Shown here: positions 1 through 4,705 of the stretch, in pieces | Layout of the letters: each line of letters begins with the position of its first letter | Position numbering within the stretch: the stretch's first letter is position 1 | Origin: Actinomycetes bacterium | GTDB lineage: Bacteria > Actinomycetota > Acidimicrobiia > Acidimicrobiales > Microtrichaceae | Length of the DNA: 6,115 bases | Direction: 5' to 3' | NCBI GenBank assembly: GCA_023427825.1 | Contig: JAEZAI010000452.1 | Span: forward strand, 1-6,115 | Made by a program: the position numbers and the translations under genes | Notes under the pieces: generated by a model | Database searches by the model: none | What the model saw: the letters and a program-made list of their open reading frames with translations, nothing else | Told to the model about the DNA's origin: nothing

Positions 1-2
1 GG

Positions 3-22
3 CCGGGACCTCGTCGTCCCGG
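3..22 (-). terminator. Candidate terminator hairpin downstream of flagellin
   Basis: CCGGGAC (3-9) and GTCCCGG (16-22) form a perfect 7-bp stem with a 6-nt loop, starting 35 nt beyond the flagellin stop codon. A smaller 4-bp stem (CCCG/CGGG around 32-43) lies between. Any U-tract would fall outside the window, so intrinsic termination cannot be confirmed. The position fits a 3' end for a highly expressed monocistronic flagellin mRNA. Confidence 0.45.
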
Positions 23-56
23 TCGGTCCCACCCGTCGTCGGGCAGGGGGGGGTGA

Positions 57-1232
57 TCAGCCGAGCAGGCGGAGCACCGACTGCGGGAGGCCGTTGGCCT
101 GGCCGAGCATGGCCGTGCCGGCCTGCAGCAGCACCTGGTGCCGGGTGAAGGACACCATCTCCGACGCCATGTCGGTGTCCCGGATGCGGGACTCCGACGC
201 CGCCAGGTTCTCCGTCGTGACCTGCAGGTTCGCGATCGTCGACTCGAAGCGGTTCTGGTAGGCGCCGAGGTTGCCTCGGGTGGTGGACACCGTCTTGATC
301 GCGTCGTCGATCGCCGTGATGGCGGACGACGCGTCGGTCGAGACGTCGATGGTGTTGATCCCGAGCGACGTCGCGTTGACGGCGGTGAGGCTGATCGTCA
401 ACTGGTCGCCGGCGTCCGCGCCGACCTGGAAGACGCCACCCGTGCCGGTGGCGGCCGCCAGGACACCCGGGGTGATCGACAGCTGGTCGGCCAGCGGGGT
501 GTTGGTGCCGTCGGCCAGCGTGATGGCGGAGCTCGAGCCGTTCGAGACGACGAAGCGACCCTGGTCCACCGAGACGCTCAGCTTCTCCGCCGCGGCGGCG
601 TCGGTCGCGTTGCCGGTCGCCGTCAGGGCCGCCTTGATGCGGTCCGTCAGGTAGGCGGCGGCGTCCTCCGCGTCGAGGCCCGTCGCGGCGTCGAGCTCCA
701 CGGCAACGGTGCCGGAACCACCCGCGACGCTGACGGTGAAGTCGTCGCCGGCGGCCCAGGTGACCGGGGCGGCGTCGACCGTGCCGGTCAGCTTGGAGGG
801 CTGCACGCCGAAGTTGCCGTCGAGCAGCTTCTGGTTGCCGAACTTGGTCGTGTCGGCGATCCGGGTGATCTCCGAGCGGAGCTGGTTGACCTCCACCTGC
901 GCCGCGTCACGGGCGGCCTGGTCGTTGGAGCCGGTGTTGGCGGCCTGGACGGCCAGGTCCCGCATGCGGTTGAGCATGGAGTGGACCTCGTTGAGCGCAC
1001 CCTCCGCCGTCTGGACGACCGAGATGCCGTCCTGGGCGTTGCGGGTGGCCTGGCGGAGGCCGGACACCTGGGCCCGGAGGCCCTGGCTGATCACCAGGCC
1101 GGCGGCGTCGTCGGCGGCACGGTTGATCCGGAACCCGGACGAGAGCTTCTCGAGGCTCTTGCCCATCTGGGTGTTGGTCGTGGTCAGGTTGCGGTAGGCG
1201 TTGAACGCCTGGATGTTCTGGTTGATGCGCAT
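57..1232 (-). CDS. fliC: Flagellin, the filament structural protein
   Basis: This 391-residue protein is secreted through the flagellar type III apparatus and polymerises into the filament. The conserved N-terminal D0/D1 helices cover about residues 1-142. They open with MRINQNIQAFNAYRNL and include SSGFRINRAADDAAGL, NAQDGISVVQTAEGAL and RDLAVQAANTGSND. The conserved C-terminal D1/D0 part, about 301-391, contains RGNLGAYQNRFESTIANL and ends GLPQSVLRLLG. Between them lies an Ala/Gly/Thr-rich surface-exposed region. Residues about 164-245 resemble the 'flagellin hook IN' motif found in many flagellins. I see no cysteine. The ATG at 1232 is supported by an AGAAGGGA-like ribosome binding site about 6-13 nt upstream and by the canonical MRIN start. 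It is transcribed divergently from flgN-flgK-flgL, and the shared region carries candidate sigma-28-type sites. Family identity is very secure. The symbol is a family-level choice (fliC or hag), and the genome may hold other flagellin copies. Confidence 0.97.
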   Translation of the reverse strand: MRINQNIQAFNAYRNLTTTNTQMGKSLEKLSSGFRINRAADDAAGLVISQGLRAQVSGLRQATRNAQDGISVVQTAEGALNEVHSMLNRMRDLAVQAANTGSNDQAARDAAQVEVNQLRSEITRIADTTKFGNQKLLDGNFGVQPSKLTGTVDAAPVTWAAGDDFTVSVAGGSGTVAVELDAATGLDAEDAAAYLTDRIKAALTATGNATDAAAAEKLSVSVDQGRFVVSNGSSSAITLADGTNTPLADQLSITPGVLAAATGTGGVFQVGADAGDQLTISLTAVNATSLGINTIDVSTDASSAITAIDDAIKTVSTTRGNLGAYQNRFESTIANLQVTTENLAASESRIRDTDMASEMVSFTRHQVLLQAGTAMLGQANGLPQSVLRLLG

Positions 1233-1238
1233 GGTGGT

Positions 1239-1246
1239 CCCTTCTC
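1239..1246 (-). promoter_or_regulatory. Ribosome binding site of flagellin
   Basis: On the minus strand the sequence AGAAGGGA precedes ACCACCATG closely. The purine-rich AGAAGGGA block is the only Shine-Dalgarno-like stretch before the gene, and it supports the ATG at 1232 as the start. Confidence 0.6.
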
Positions 1247-1296
1247 TTCCGTGATGCCGGGTCGTCGCCGGGGGAGGTCCCCGACTGCGCAGGGGT

Positions 1297-1324
1297 GGAT
1301 CGGTGTGACGACCGTCCCGGTGAG
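1297..1324 (-). promoter_or_regulatory. Candidate sigma-28-type promoter for flagellin
   Basis: On the minus strand, CTCA (1324-1321) is followed by 16 nt and then ACCGATCC (1304-1297). Against the enterobacterial sigma-28 consensus CTAAA-N15-GCCGATAA this aligns without gaps, matching 3 of 4 bases at CTAA and 5 of 8 at the -10. A start near 1290 would give a leader of about 58 nt holding the ribosome binding site. The match was found by eye in a GC-rich region and is imperfect, so it is only a candidate. Confidence 0.3.
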
Positions 1325-1343
1325 GGTTCGGCGGCAGGAACCC
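1324..1343. promoter_or_regulatory. Dyad GGGTTC-N8-GAACCC, possible operator
   Basis: Two perfect 6-bp inverted arms (1324-1329 and 1338-1343) are separated by 8 bp. This 20-bp geometry is common for dimeric helix-turn-helix regulators. It abuts and overlaps by one base the candidate -35 of the flagellin promoter, where a regulator could block or recruit polymerase. No regulator can be named from the sequence. Confidence 0.3.
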
Positions 1344-1429
1344 GCGAATGGGCCGGACGGACCAGGTGACGTCTCGCTCACCCTGCCGATCGTTCGTCCA
1401 GTCCGATCGGCGACCAATCCGATCGGAGC

Positions 1430-1458
1430 CTCATGCGGCTCCCGCCGGGTGCCGATGG
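1430..1458 (+). promoter_or_regulatory. Candidate sigma-28-type promoter for flgN-flgK-flgL
   Basis: GCCGATGG (1451-1458) matches the first six bases of the sigma-28 -10 consensus GCCGATAA. CTCA lies 17 nt upstream (1430-1433), a poor -35. Transcription starting about 7 nt after the -10 would begin at or next to the ATG at 1465, giving a leaderless mRNA and explaining the missing ribosome binding site. An alternative -10, GCCGATCG, lies at 1385-1392 and would give a leader of about 67 nt. The choice between them is open. Confidence 0.3.
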
Positions 1459-1464
1459 ACCCAC

Positions 1465-2025
1465 ATGGACCATCCGCCGCCGAAGCCAGCGCTCGATCGC
1501 GTCGCGATCGAGCGGTCGGGTCGGGCAGATCGGTCCGCGGACGCCGTCCTGGAGGACCTGAGCCACGTGCTCTGGCACCAGCGCCAGCTGATCGTGGACC
1601 TGGTCTACCGGCTCGAGGTGCAGAAGCTCGTGCTGGCCTCCGGGATGACGAGGTGGATCGCGACCGCCGCGTCCGACGTGGAGGGCGCGCTCGAGGACAT
1701 CGCCGCCATGGAGGCCGTCCGCTCGTCGCTCGTCGAGGAGCTGGCGCCGCTGCTCGGGACCGCACCCGACGCCGGCATCCGGGCACTGGTCGACGCGGCG
1801 CCGTCGCCGTGGGACCTGATCCTCACCGAGCACCATGCCGAGCTGCTGGCGCTCGCCGCCGAGGCCGAGGCGACCGCCGGCGAGGGCCGGGAGCTCGCCC
1901 AGCGCGGGCTGGGCGACGTGCGGGGTCTGCTCGACGAGGTCGGCGGCACGTCCGCGACATCGGAGTACGGATCGTCGTCGTCGTCGGCCCGACCCGACGC
2001 GCTGCTGGTCGACCGGAGGGCGTGA
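1465..2025 (+). CDS. flgN: FlgN-like flagellar chaperone
   Basis: Probable cytosolic export chaperone that binds the junction proteins FlgK and FlgL before secretion. From the ATG at 1465 it encodes 186 residues. It is largely helical, with long amphipathic stretches at about 26-60 (LEDLSHVLWHQRQLIVDLVY), 68-97 and 118-159, which fits the all-helical FlgN fold. The C-terminus is a flexible Ser-rich tail (five consecutive Ser encoded by TCG repeats at 1972-1986) ending LVDRRA. The strongest evidence is position: it lies directly upstream of flgK and overlaps its start codon by one base (TGATG). An open frame continues back to an ATG at 1348, but that extra segment is Pro/Arg/Ser-rich, is not family-like and crosses the promoter region. 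No good ribosome binding site precedes 1465. A GCCGATGG element 7 bp upstream (1451-1458) would allow a leaderless message. A perfect 25-bp palindrome sits in codons 9-17. Family sequence conservation is weak, so the name rests mainly on context. Confidence 0.78.
   Translation: MDHPPPKPALDRVAIERSGRADRSADAVLEDLSHVLWHQRQLIVDLVYRLEVQKLVLASGMTRWIATAASDVEGALEDIAAMEAVRSSLVEELAPLLGTAPDAGIRALVDAAPSPWDLILTEHHAELLALAAEAEATAGEGRELAQRGLGDVRGLLDEVGGTSATSEYGSSSSSARPDALLVDRRA
1490..1514. repeat. Perfect 25-bp interrupted palindrome
   Basis: The arm CGCTCGATCGCG (1490-1501), a single central T (1502) and the exact reverse complement of the arm (1503-1514) make a 12+1+12 palindrome. It lies within codons 9-17 of the flgN-like gene, in a poorly conserved N-terminal stretch. 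It could be an operator just downstream of the promoter, or an mRNA hairpin near the translation start. Each arm carries the CGATCG core that also clusters upstream. Confidence 0.85.
2015..2020 (+). promoter_or_regulatory. Ribosome binding site of flgK
   Basis: GGAGGG lies inside the last codons of the flgN-like gene, with 4 nt between it and the ATG at 2025. It picks this ATG out of a much longer open frame that extends far upstream without meaning, and it supports coupled translation with the gene before it. Confidence 0.7.
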
Positions 2026-3443
2026 TGTCGTCGTTCGGTTCGCTCAACACCGCGCTGAGCGGTCTGCTGGCGCACCGCCGGGTGCTCGACGTCATCGGCC
2101 ACAACATCGCCAACGTCGGGACCGAGGGCTACAGCCGCCAGCGGGTCGAGCTCACCGGGCTCGGCGGCGCCACGGTGGCGTCCATGTTCTCCAAGCCCGC
2201 GGGGTCCGCGGGCGGCGTCAGCGTCGCCGGGGTCACCCGCATCCGCGACGAGTTCCTGGAGCGTCGTGCGGTGCGTGAGCACGCCACCGGGGCCCGCCTG
2301 GAGATCGAGTCGACGGTCCTGACCCGCATCGAGGCGACGGTGCCCGAACCGTCCGACGTCGGCCTGGCCGCGCAGCTCGGCGACTTCTACGCGGCGTGGG
2401 ACGACCTGGCCAACAACCCCGGCGACTCGGCCGGGCGGATCGCCGTCCTGCAGCAGGCGTCGACGGTCGCATCGACGTTCCGCCGCGTGTCGGCGGACAT
2501 GCGGGAGCTGCGCGACGCCGCGGTCACCGAGGCGACGACGATCGTCAAGCAGGTCAACACGATGGCCGGACGGATCGCCGAGCTGAACGGCGCCATCCGC
2601 CGGGCGAACGCCGCCGGCATGGACGCCTACGGGCTGGCCGACGAGCGCGACCAGATGATCCTGCAGCTCGGCGAGCTCGCGGGGGTGGAGACCCGGCAGC
2701 TCGACGACGGCACGGTGGATGTGACCCTCGGGGGGTCGACGCTCGTGCGCGGCGAGCACGTGCGGGCGCTCGAGGTCGCCGAGCCCGGACCGCTCACCGG
2801 TCCGTACGCCGGCACCGGGTTCTCCGCCGTGCAGGTGCGCTGGAGCGAGGACGGCTACCCGGCCACCGTCGTCGACGGTCGCCTGGGCGGCCTGCTGAAC
2901 GTGGCCAACGAGCACGTGCCCCACGCGCTGAGCGATCTGGACGCCGTGGCCGCGTCGCTGGTGAGCACGGTCAACGCGCTGCATCTGACCGGTCAGGGTC
3001 TGGACCCGGTGGCCGACGTGAACCTGAACTTCTGGAACCCCACGGGCACCACGGCGTCCACGCTGGCCCTGTCGGCCGACGTGGCGGGCCAGCCGTCCCG
3101 CATCGCCGCGGCCGCGGTGGGCGGCGGTGACCTGGACGTCACGATCGCCCAGTCGATGGCGGCACTGGCCGAGGCGCAGGGCGGGACGATCGACGTCTAC
3201 CAGGACATGATCGGACGGCTGGCGGTCGAGACGCAGAGCGCGGGTCGGCGTGCGGCCATCCAGACCGAGGTGACGAGCCAGGCCGACCTCGCCCGCCTGT
3301 CGGTGTCCGGCGTCAACCTCGACGAGGAGCTGACGAACATGATCTCCACGCAACGGGCGTACGAGGCGTCCGCGCGCGTGCTGACCGCGGTGGACGCCGT
3401 GCTCGACACCCTGATCAACCGGACCGGGATGGTGGGCCGATGA
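2025..3443 (+). CDS. flgK: FlgK, flagellar hook-associated protein 1
   Basis: FlgK forms the first of the two junction rings between hook and filament and is exported by the flagellar type III system. The protein is 472 residues, shorter than the roughly 550 of enteric FlgK, which suggests a reduced central domain. The N-terminal axial-protein signature is clear at residues 4-41: FGSLNTALSGLLAHRRVLDV, then GHNIANVGTEGYSRQRV. A central helical segment follows at about 160-221 (IAELNGAIRRANAAGMDAYG, ADERDQMILQLGELAGV), then a beta-rich region with NALHLTGQGLD at 317-327. The C-terminal signature SGVNLDEELTNMISTQRAYE at 428-447 and the closing helix are typical of FlgK and related rod/hook proteins. 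The start is ATG 2025, with GGAGGG just before it. The stop codon of the preceding gene overlaps this start by one base, and the next gene (flgL) overlaps its end by 4 bp (ATGA), so the three are very likely co-transcribed and translationally coupled. Confidence 0.97.
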   Translation: MSSFGSLNTALSGLLAHRRVLDVIGHNIANVGTEGYSRQRVELTGLGGATVASMFSKPAGSAGGVSVAGVTRIRDEFLERRAVREHATGARLEIESTVLTRIEATVPEPSDVGLAAQLGDFYAAWDDLANNPGDSAGRIAVLQQASTVASTFRRVSADMRELRDAAVTEATTIVKQVNTMAGRIAELNGAIRRANAAGMDAYGLADERDQMILQLGELAGVETRQLDDGTVDVTLGGSTLVRGEHVRALEVAEPGPLTGPYAGTGFSAVQVRWSEDGYPATVVDGRLGGLLNVANEHVPHALSDLDAVAASLVSTVNALHLTGQGLDPVADVNLNFWNPTGTTASTLALSADVAGQPSRIAAAAVGGGDLDVTIAQSMAALAEAQGGTIDVYQDMIGRLAVETQSAGRRAAIQTEVTSQADLARLSVSGVNLDEELTNMISTQRAYEASARVLTAVDAVLDTLINRTGMVGR

Positions 3444-4336
3444 ACCGCGTGACCTCGGTGACGTCCGTGCGCCGGTCGCTCGCCGACCTGATGGCGGCCA
3501 ACCAGGCGCTCGTGGGCGCCCAGGCCCGTGCGAGCTCCCAGAAGCAGCTCCAGAAGGCGTCGGACGGGCCCGCGCAGGCGTTGGCGGCGCTGGAGCACCG
3601 TGGCGTGCTGCGACGCTCCGCGCAGCAGCAGCGCAACGCCAGCGACGCCCGCAGCTGGCTCGCGTCCGCCGACACGGCGCTGGCGTCCAGCGTCGACGAG
3701 ATGACCCGCGTCCGCACGCTCGTGTCCGGCGCGCGCTCGGGAGCGAGCGACCCGAACGCCCGCAAGGCGGTGGCGGACGAGATCCGCACGATCCGCACGG
3801 CGATGCTGTCGCTCGCCAACACCGAGCACCTCGGCCGGCCGATCTTCGCCGGCACCGCAGCCACGGACGCGGCGTTCGCGCCCGACGGCACGTACCAGGG
3901 CGACGACGGGGCGGTCCACCGTCCGATCGCGCCGGCGGTCGACGTGCAGGTCAACCGGAGCGGCACCAGCGTGTTCGGCGTCCAGGCGGCCGACCCCATG
4001 GACGGCAACATCTTCCAGATCCTCGACGCGCTGGCCGCGGCGGTGGAGGCCGGCGACGACGCAGGCATGGCCACCGGCATCACGCGGGTGGACGCGTCCA
4101 TCGACCTCGTGGAGGCCGCACAGGTGGAGCTCGGTGCCCGCGCCCGTCAGGTGGAGGACGTCGTCGCCCGCTCGGAGACGGCGGACCTGGACCGCCGTCA
4201 GGCCCTGAGCGAGCTCGAGGACGTGGACATCGCCCAGGCGATCCTGGACATGAAGGCCCGCGAGGTGGGCTACCAGGTGGCGCTCAGCGCAACCGCCCAG
4301 GTGTCGAAGCTGTCGCTGCTCGACTTCCTCCGCTGA
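3440..4336 (+). CDS. flgL: FlgL, flagellar hook-associated protein 3
   Basis: FlgL forms the second junction ring, between FlgK and the flagellin filament. It has 298 residues, normal for the family. It resembles a shortened flagellin, with an N-terminal helical domain at about 1-130 (RRSLADLMAANQALVGAQAR; QKASDGPAQALAALE, the FlgL counterpart of the flagellin 'SSG..IN.A.DDAAG' region; NASDARSWLASADTAL). The central motif LGRPIFAGT at 131-139 corresponds to the usual 'G.YLF.G'. VDVQVNRSGTSVFG at 167-180 matches the 'V.VN..G..VFG' motif, and the C-terminal helix at 254-298 is ALSELEDVDIAQAILDMKAR followed by VSKLSLLDFLR. The ATG overlaps the flgK stop in an ATGA arrangement, with only weak purine-rich sequence (GGTGGG) upstream, so translation is probably coupled to flgK. 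In many Gram-positive bacteria fliW and csrA follow this gene; here there is a non-coding gap instead. Confidence 0.96.
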   Translation: MNRVTSVTSVRRSLADLMAANQALVGAQARASSQKQLQKASDGPAQALAALEHRGVLRRSAQQQRNASDARSWLASADTALASSVDEMTRVRTLVSGARSGASDPNARKAVADEIRTIRTAMLSLANTEHLGRPIFAGTAATDAAFAPDGTYQGDDGAVHRPIAPAVDVQVNRSGTSVFGVQAADPMDGNIFQILDALAAAVEAGDDAGMATGITRVDASIDLVEAAQVELGARARQVEDVVARSETADLDRRQALSELEDVDIAQAILDMKAREVGYQVALSATAQVSKLSLLDFLR

Positions 4337-4341
4337 ACGCC

Positions 4342-4380
4342 GGCTGACGGTCGGGGCTGACCGTCGCGGCTGAGCGGGCC
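4342..4380 (+). repeat. Three imperfect 13-bp tandem repeats
   Basis: Units GGCTGACGGTCGG (4342-4354), GGCTGACCGTCGC (4355-4367) and GGCTGAGCGGGCC (4368-4380) are adjacent. The first six bases are identical in all three, and units 1 and 2 differ at two positions. The repeat also creates the hairpin after flgL. Confidence 0.7.
4346..4365 (+). terminator. Candidate terminator hairpin after flgL
   Basis: GACGGTC (4346-4352) and GACCGTC (4359-4365) form a perfect 7-bp stem with a 6-nt GGGGCT loop. The hairpin starts 9 nt after the flgL stop codon. No U-tract follows, as is usual for hairpins in GC-rich actinobacteria, so it could terminate weakly or only protect the mRNA 3' end. It is embedded in the 13-bp tandem repeat. 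Confidence 0.45.
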
Positions 4381-4422
4381 GGCGCGCCCGACCGCGGGCG
4401 ACGGTCGATTGCGTCCCGCGGT

Positions 4423-4448
4423 CCCGAGGGCGCATGAGCGCCCGCGGG
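4423..4448 (+). terminator. Second GC-rich hairpin, possible terminator
   Basis: GGGCGC (4428-4433), loop ATGA, GCGCCC (4438-4443) make a perfect 6-bp stem. Beyond a single A·G mismatch it continues with CCCG (4423-4426) pairing CGGG (4445-4448). A 12-bp palindrome CGCGGGCCCGCG (4455-4466) lies just beyond. Together they form a structured region well suited to ending flgL transcripts. No U-tract is visible. Confidence 0.35.
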
Positions 4449-4470
4449 TCCGGTCGCGGGCCCGCGGTAC

Positions 4471-4509
4471 GTCGCTGACCCGCTGTCGCTGACCCCGTGG
4501 TCGCTGACC
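4471..4509 (+). repeat. Three exact GTCGCTGACC direct repeats
   Basis: The 10-mer GTCGCTGACC occurs at 4471-4480, 4485-4494 and 4500-4509, with start-to-start spacings of 14 and 15 bp. It shares the core GCTGAC with the 13-bp repeats after flgL, giving five same-strand copies of that hexamer between 4343 and 4508. Function is unknown; possibilities are regulator sites or simple local duplication. Confidence 0.75.
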
Positions 4510-4600
4510 GCTGGTCGGCGAGCGGCGCTCGTGCCGCGGGTCGAACGGACCAGGTGCTGGACCGTTGTGACCAATTGTCGGCGCAATTCCTGCAGAAGCC

Positions 4601-4628
4601 TTCAGCTTTCGTCGGGCACGGCCGAACG
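4601..4628 (+). promoter_or_regulatory. Weak candidate sigma-28-type promoter for the sigma-factor gene
   Basis: TTCA (4601-4604), 16 nt, then GCCGAACG (4621-4628) has the same layout as the candidate flagellin promoter. The -10 matches the first five bases of GCCGATAA and one later base. A start near 4635 would place the 17-bp palindrome and the ribosome binding site in a leader of about 70 nt. A vegetative promoter in the A/T-richer stretch around 4562-4605 is an equally reasonable alternative. Confidence 0.2.
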
Positions 4629-4658
4629 TTGCGGAGCACGAGGGGAAGGCAGGTCCAC

Positions 4659-4675
4659 CCGGGTCCTGGACCCGG
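4659..4675. repeat. 17-bp palindrome in the sigma-factor leader
   Basis: CCGGGTCC (4659-4666), a central T (4667) and GGACCCGG (4668-4675) form a perfect 8+1+8 palindrome centred 39 bp before the sigma-factor start. As DNA it could bind a dimeric regulator; as RNA it folds to a 7-bp stem with a 3-nt loop, ending about 14 nt before the ribosome binding site. Confidence 0.7.
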
Positions 4676-4689
4676 CCGCTGCAGAGGTG

Positions 4690-4695
4690 GGAGAA
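4690..4695 (+). promoter_or_regulatory. Ribosome binding site of the sigma-factor gene
   Basis: GGAGAA lies 10 nt before the ATG at 4706. A second GAGG (4700-4703) is only 2 nt from the ATG, too close to be the main site. Together they support the annotated start. Confidence 0.5.
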
Positions 4696-4705
4696 GACAG
4701 AGGAC

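Larger units (their letters stand above)
1233..1464. promoter_or_regulatory. Divergent promoter region between flagellin and flgN
   Basis: This 232-bp gap holds no convincing gene and must carry promoters for both flanking units. It contains CGATCG three times (1387-1392, 1404-1409, 1420-1425). Two of these lie inside the 8-bp palindrome CCGATCGG (1403-1410 and 1419-1426). GCCGATCG (1385-1392) and CGATCGGC (1404-1411) form an 8-bp inverted repeat with an 11-nt spacer. A GGGTTC-N8-GAACCC dyad lies at 1324-1343. Because CCGAT is the heart of the sigma-28 -10 element (GCCGATAA), the cluster could reflect sigma-28 promoters, repressor or activator sites, or both. The sequence alone does not choose between these. 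Confidence 0.6.
4337..4705. other. Non-coding gap between flgL and the sigma-factor gene
   Basis: These 369 bp contain no convincing gene on either strand; the open frames crossing it are Arg/Pro/Gly-rich and extend from neighbouring genes in other frames. The left part is extremely GC-rich and holds hairpins and repeats (4342-4380, 4346-4365, 4423-4448, 4455-4466, 4471-4509). The right part, from about 4560, is locally richer in A/T (GACCAATTGTCGGCGCAATT), includes an AATTG-N6-CAATT dyad at 4573-4588, and leads into a palindrome and a ribosome binding site. The left half therefore looks like a 3' end and the right half like a promoter and leader for the sigma-factor gene. Confidence 0.7.

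Noticed and set aside
1348..1464. Upstream ATG at 1348 as the start of the flgN-like gene
   Set aside because: The extra 39 residues are Arg/Ser/Pro-rich and unlike the family, and they would place the promoter elements and CGATCG cluster inside coding sequence.
138..2024. Long plus-strand open frame preceding FlgK in the same frame
   Set aside because: It is antisense to flagellin and overlaps the flgN-like gene out of frame. The translation is Arg/Gly/Val-rich low complexity with no domain, and it exists because stop codons are rare in GC-rich DNA. FlgK proper begins at ATG 2025 with its own ribosome binding site.
1605..3353. 582-residue minus-strand open frame opposite flgN and flgK
   Set aside because: Shadow frame: its codon pattern mirrors the real genes, its composition is His/Arg/Gly-rich, and there is no recognisable motif or ribosome binding site.
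4342..4509. Short repeats considered as a CRISPR array
   Set aside because: Units are only 10-13 bp, spacers are 0-5 bp, and no cas gene is near. The geometry does not fit CRISPR.
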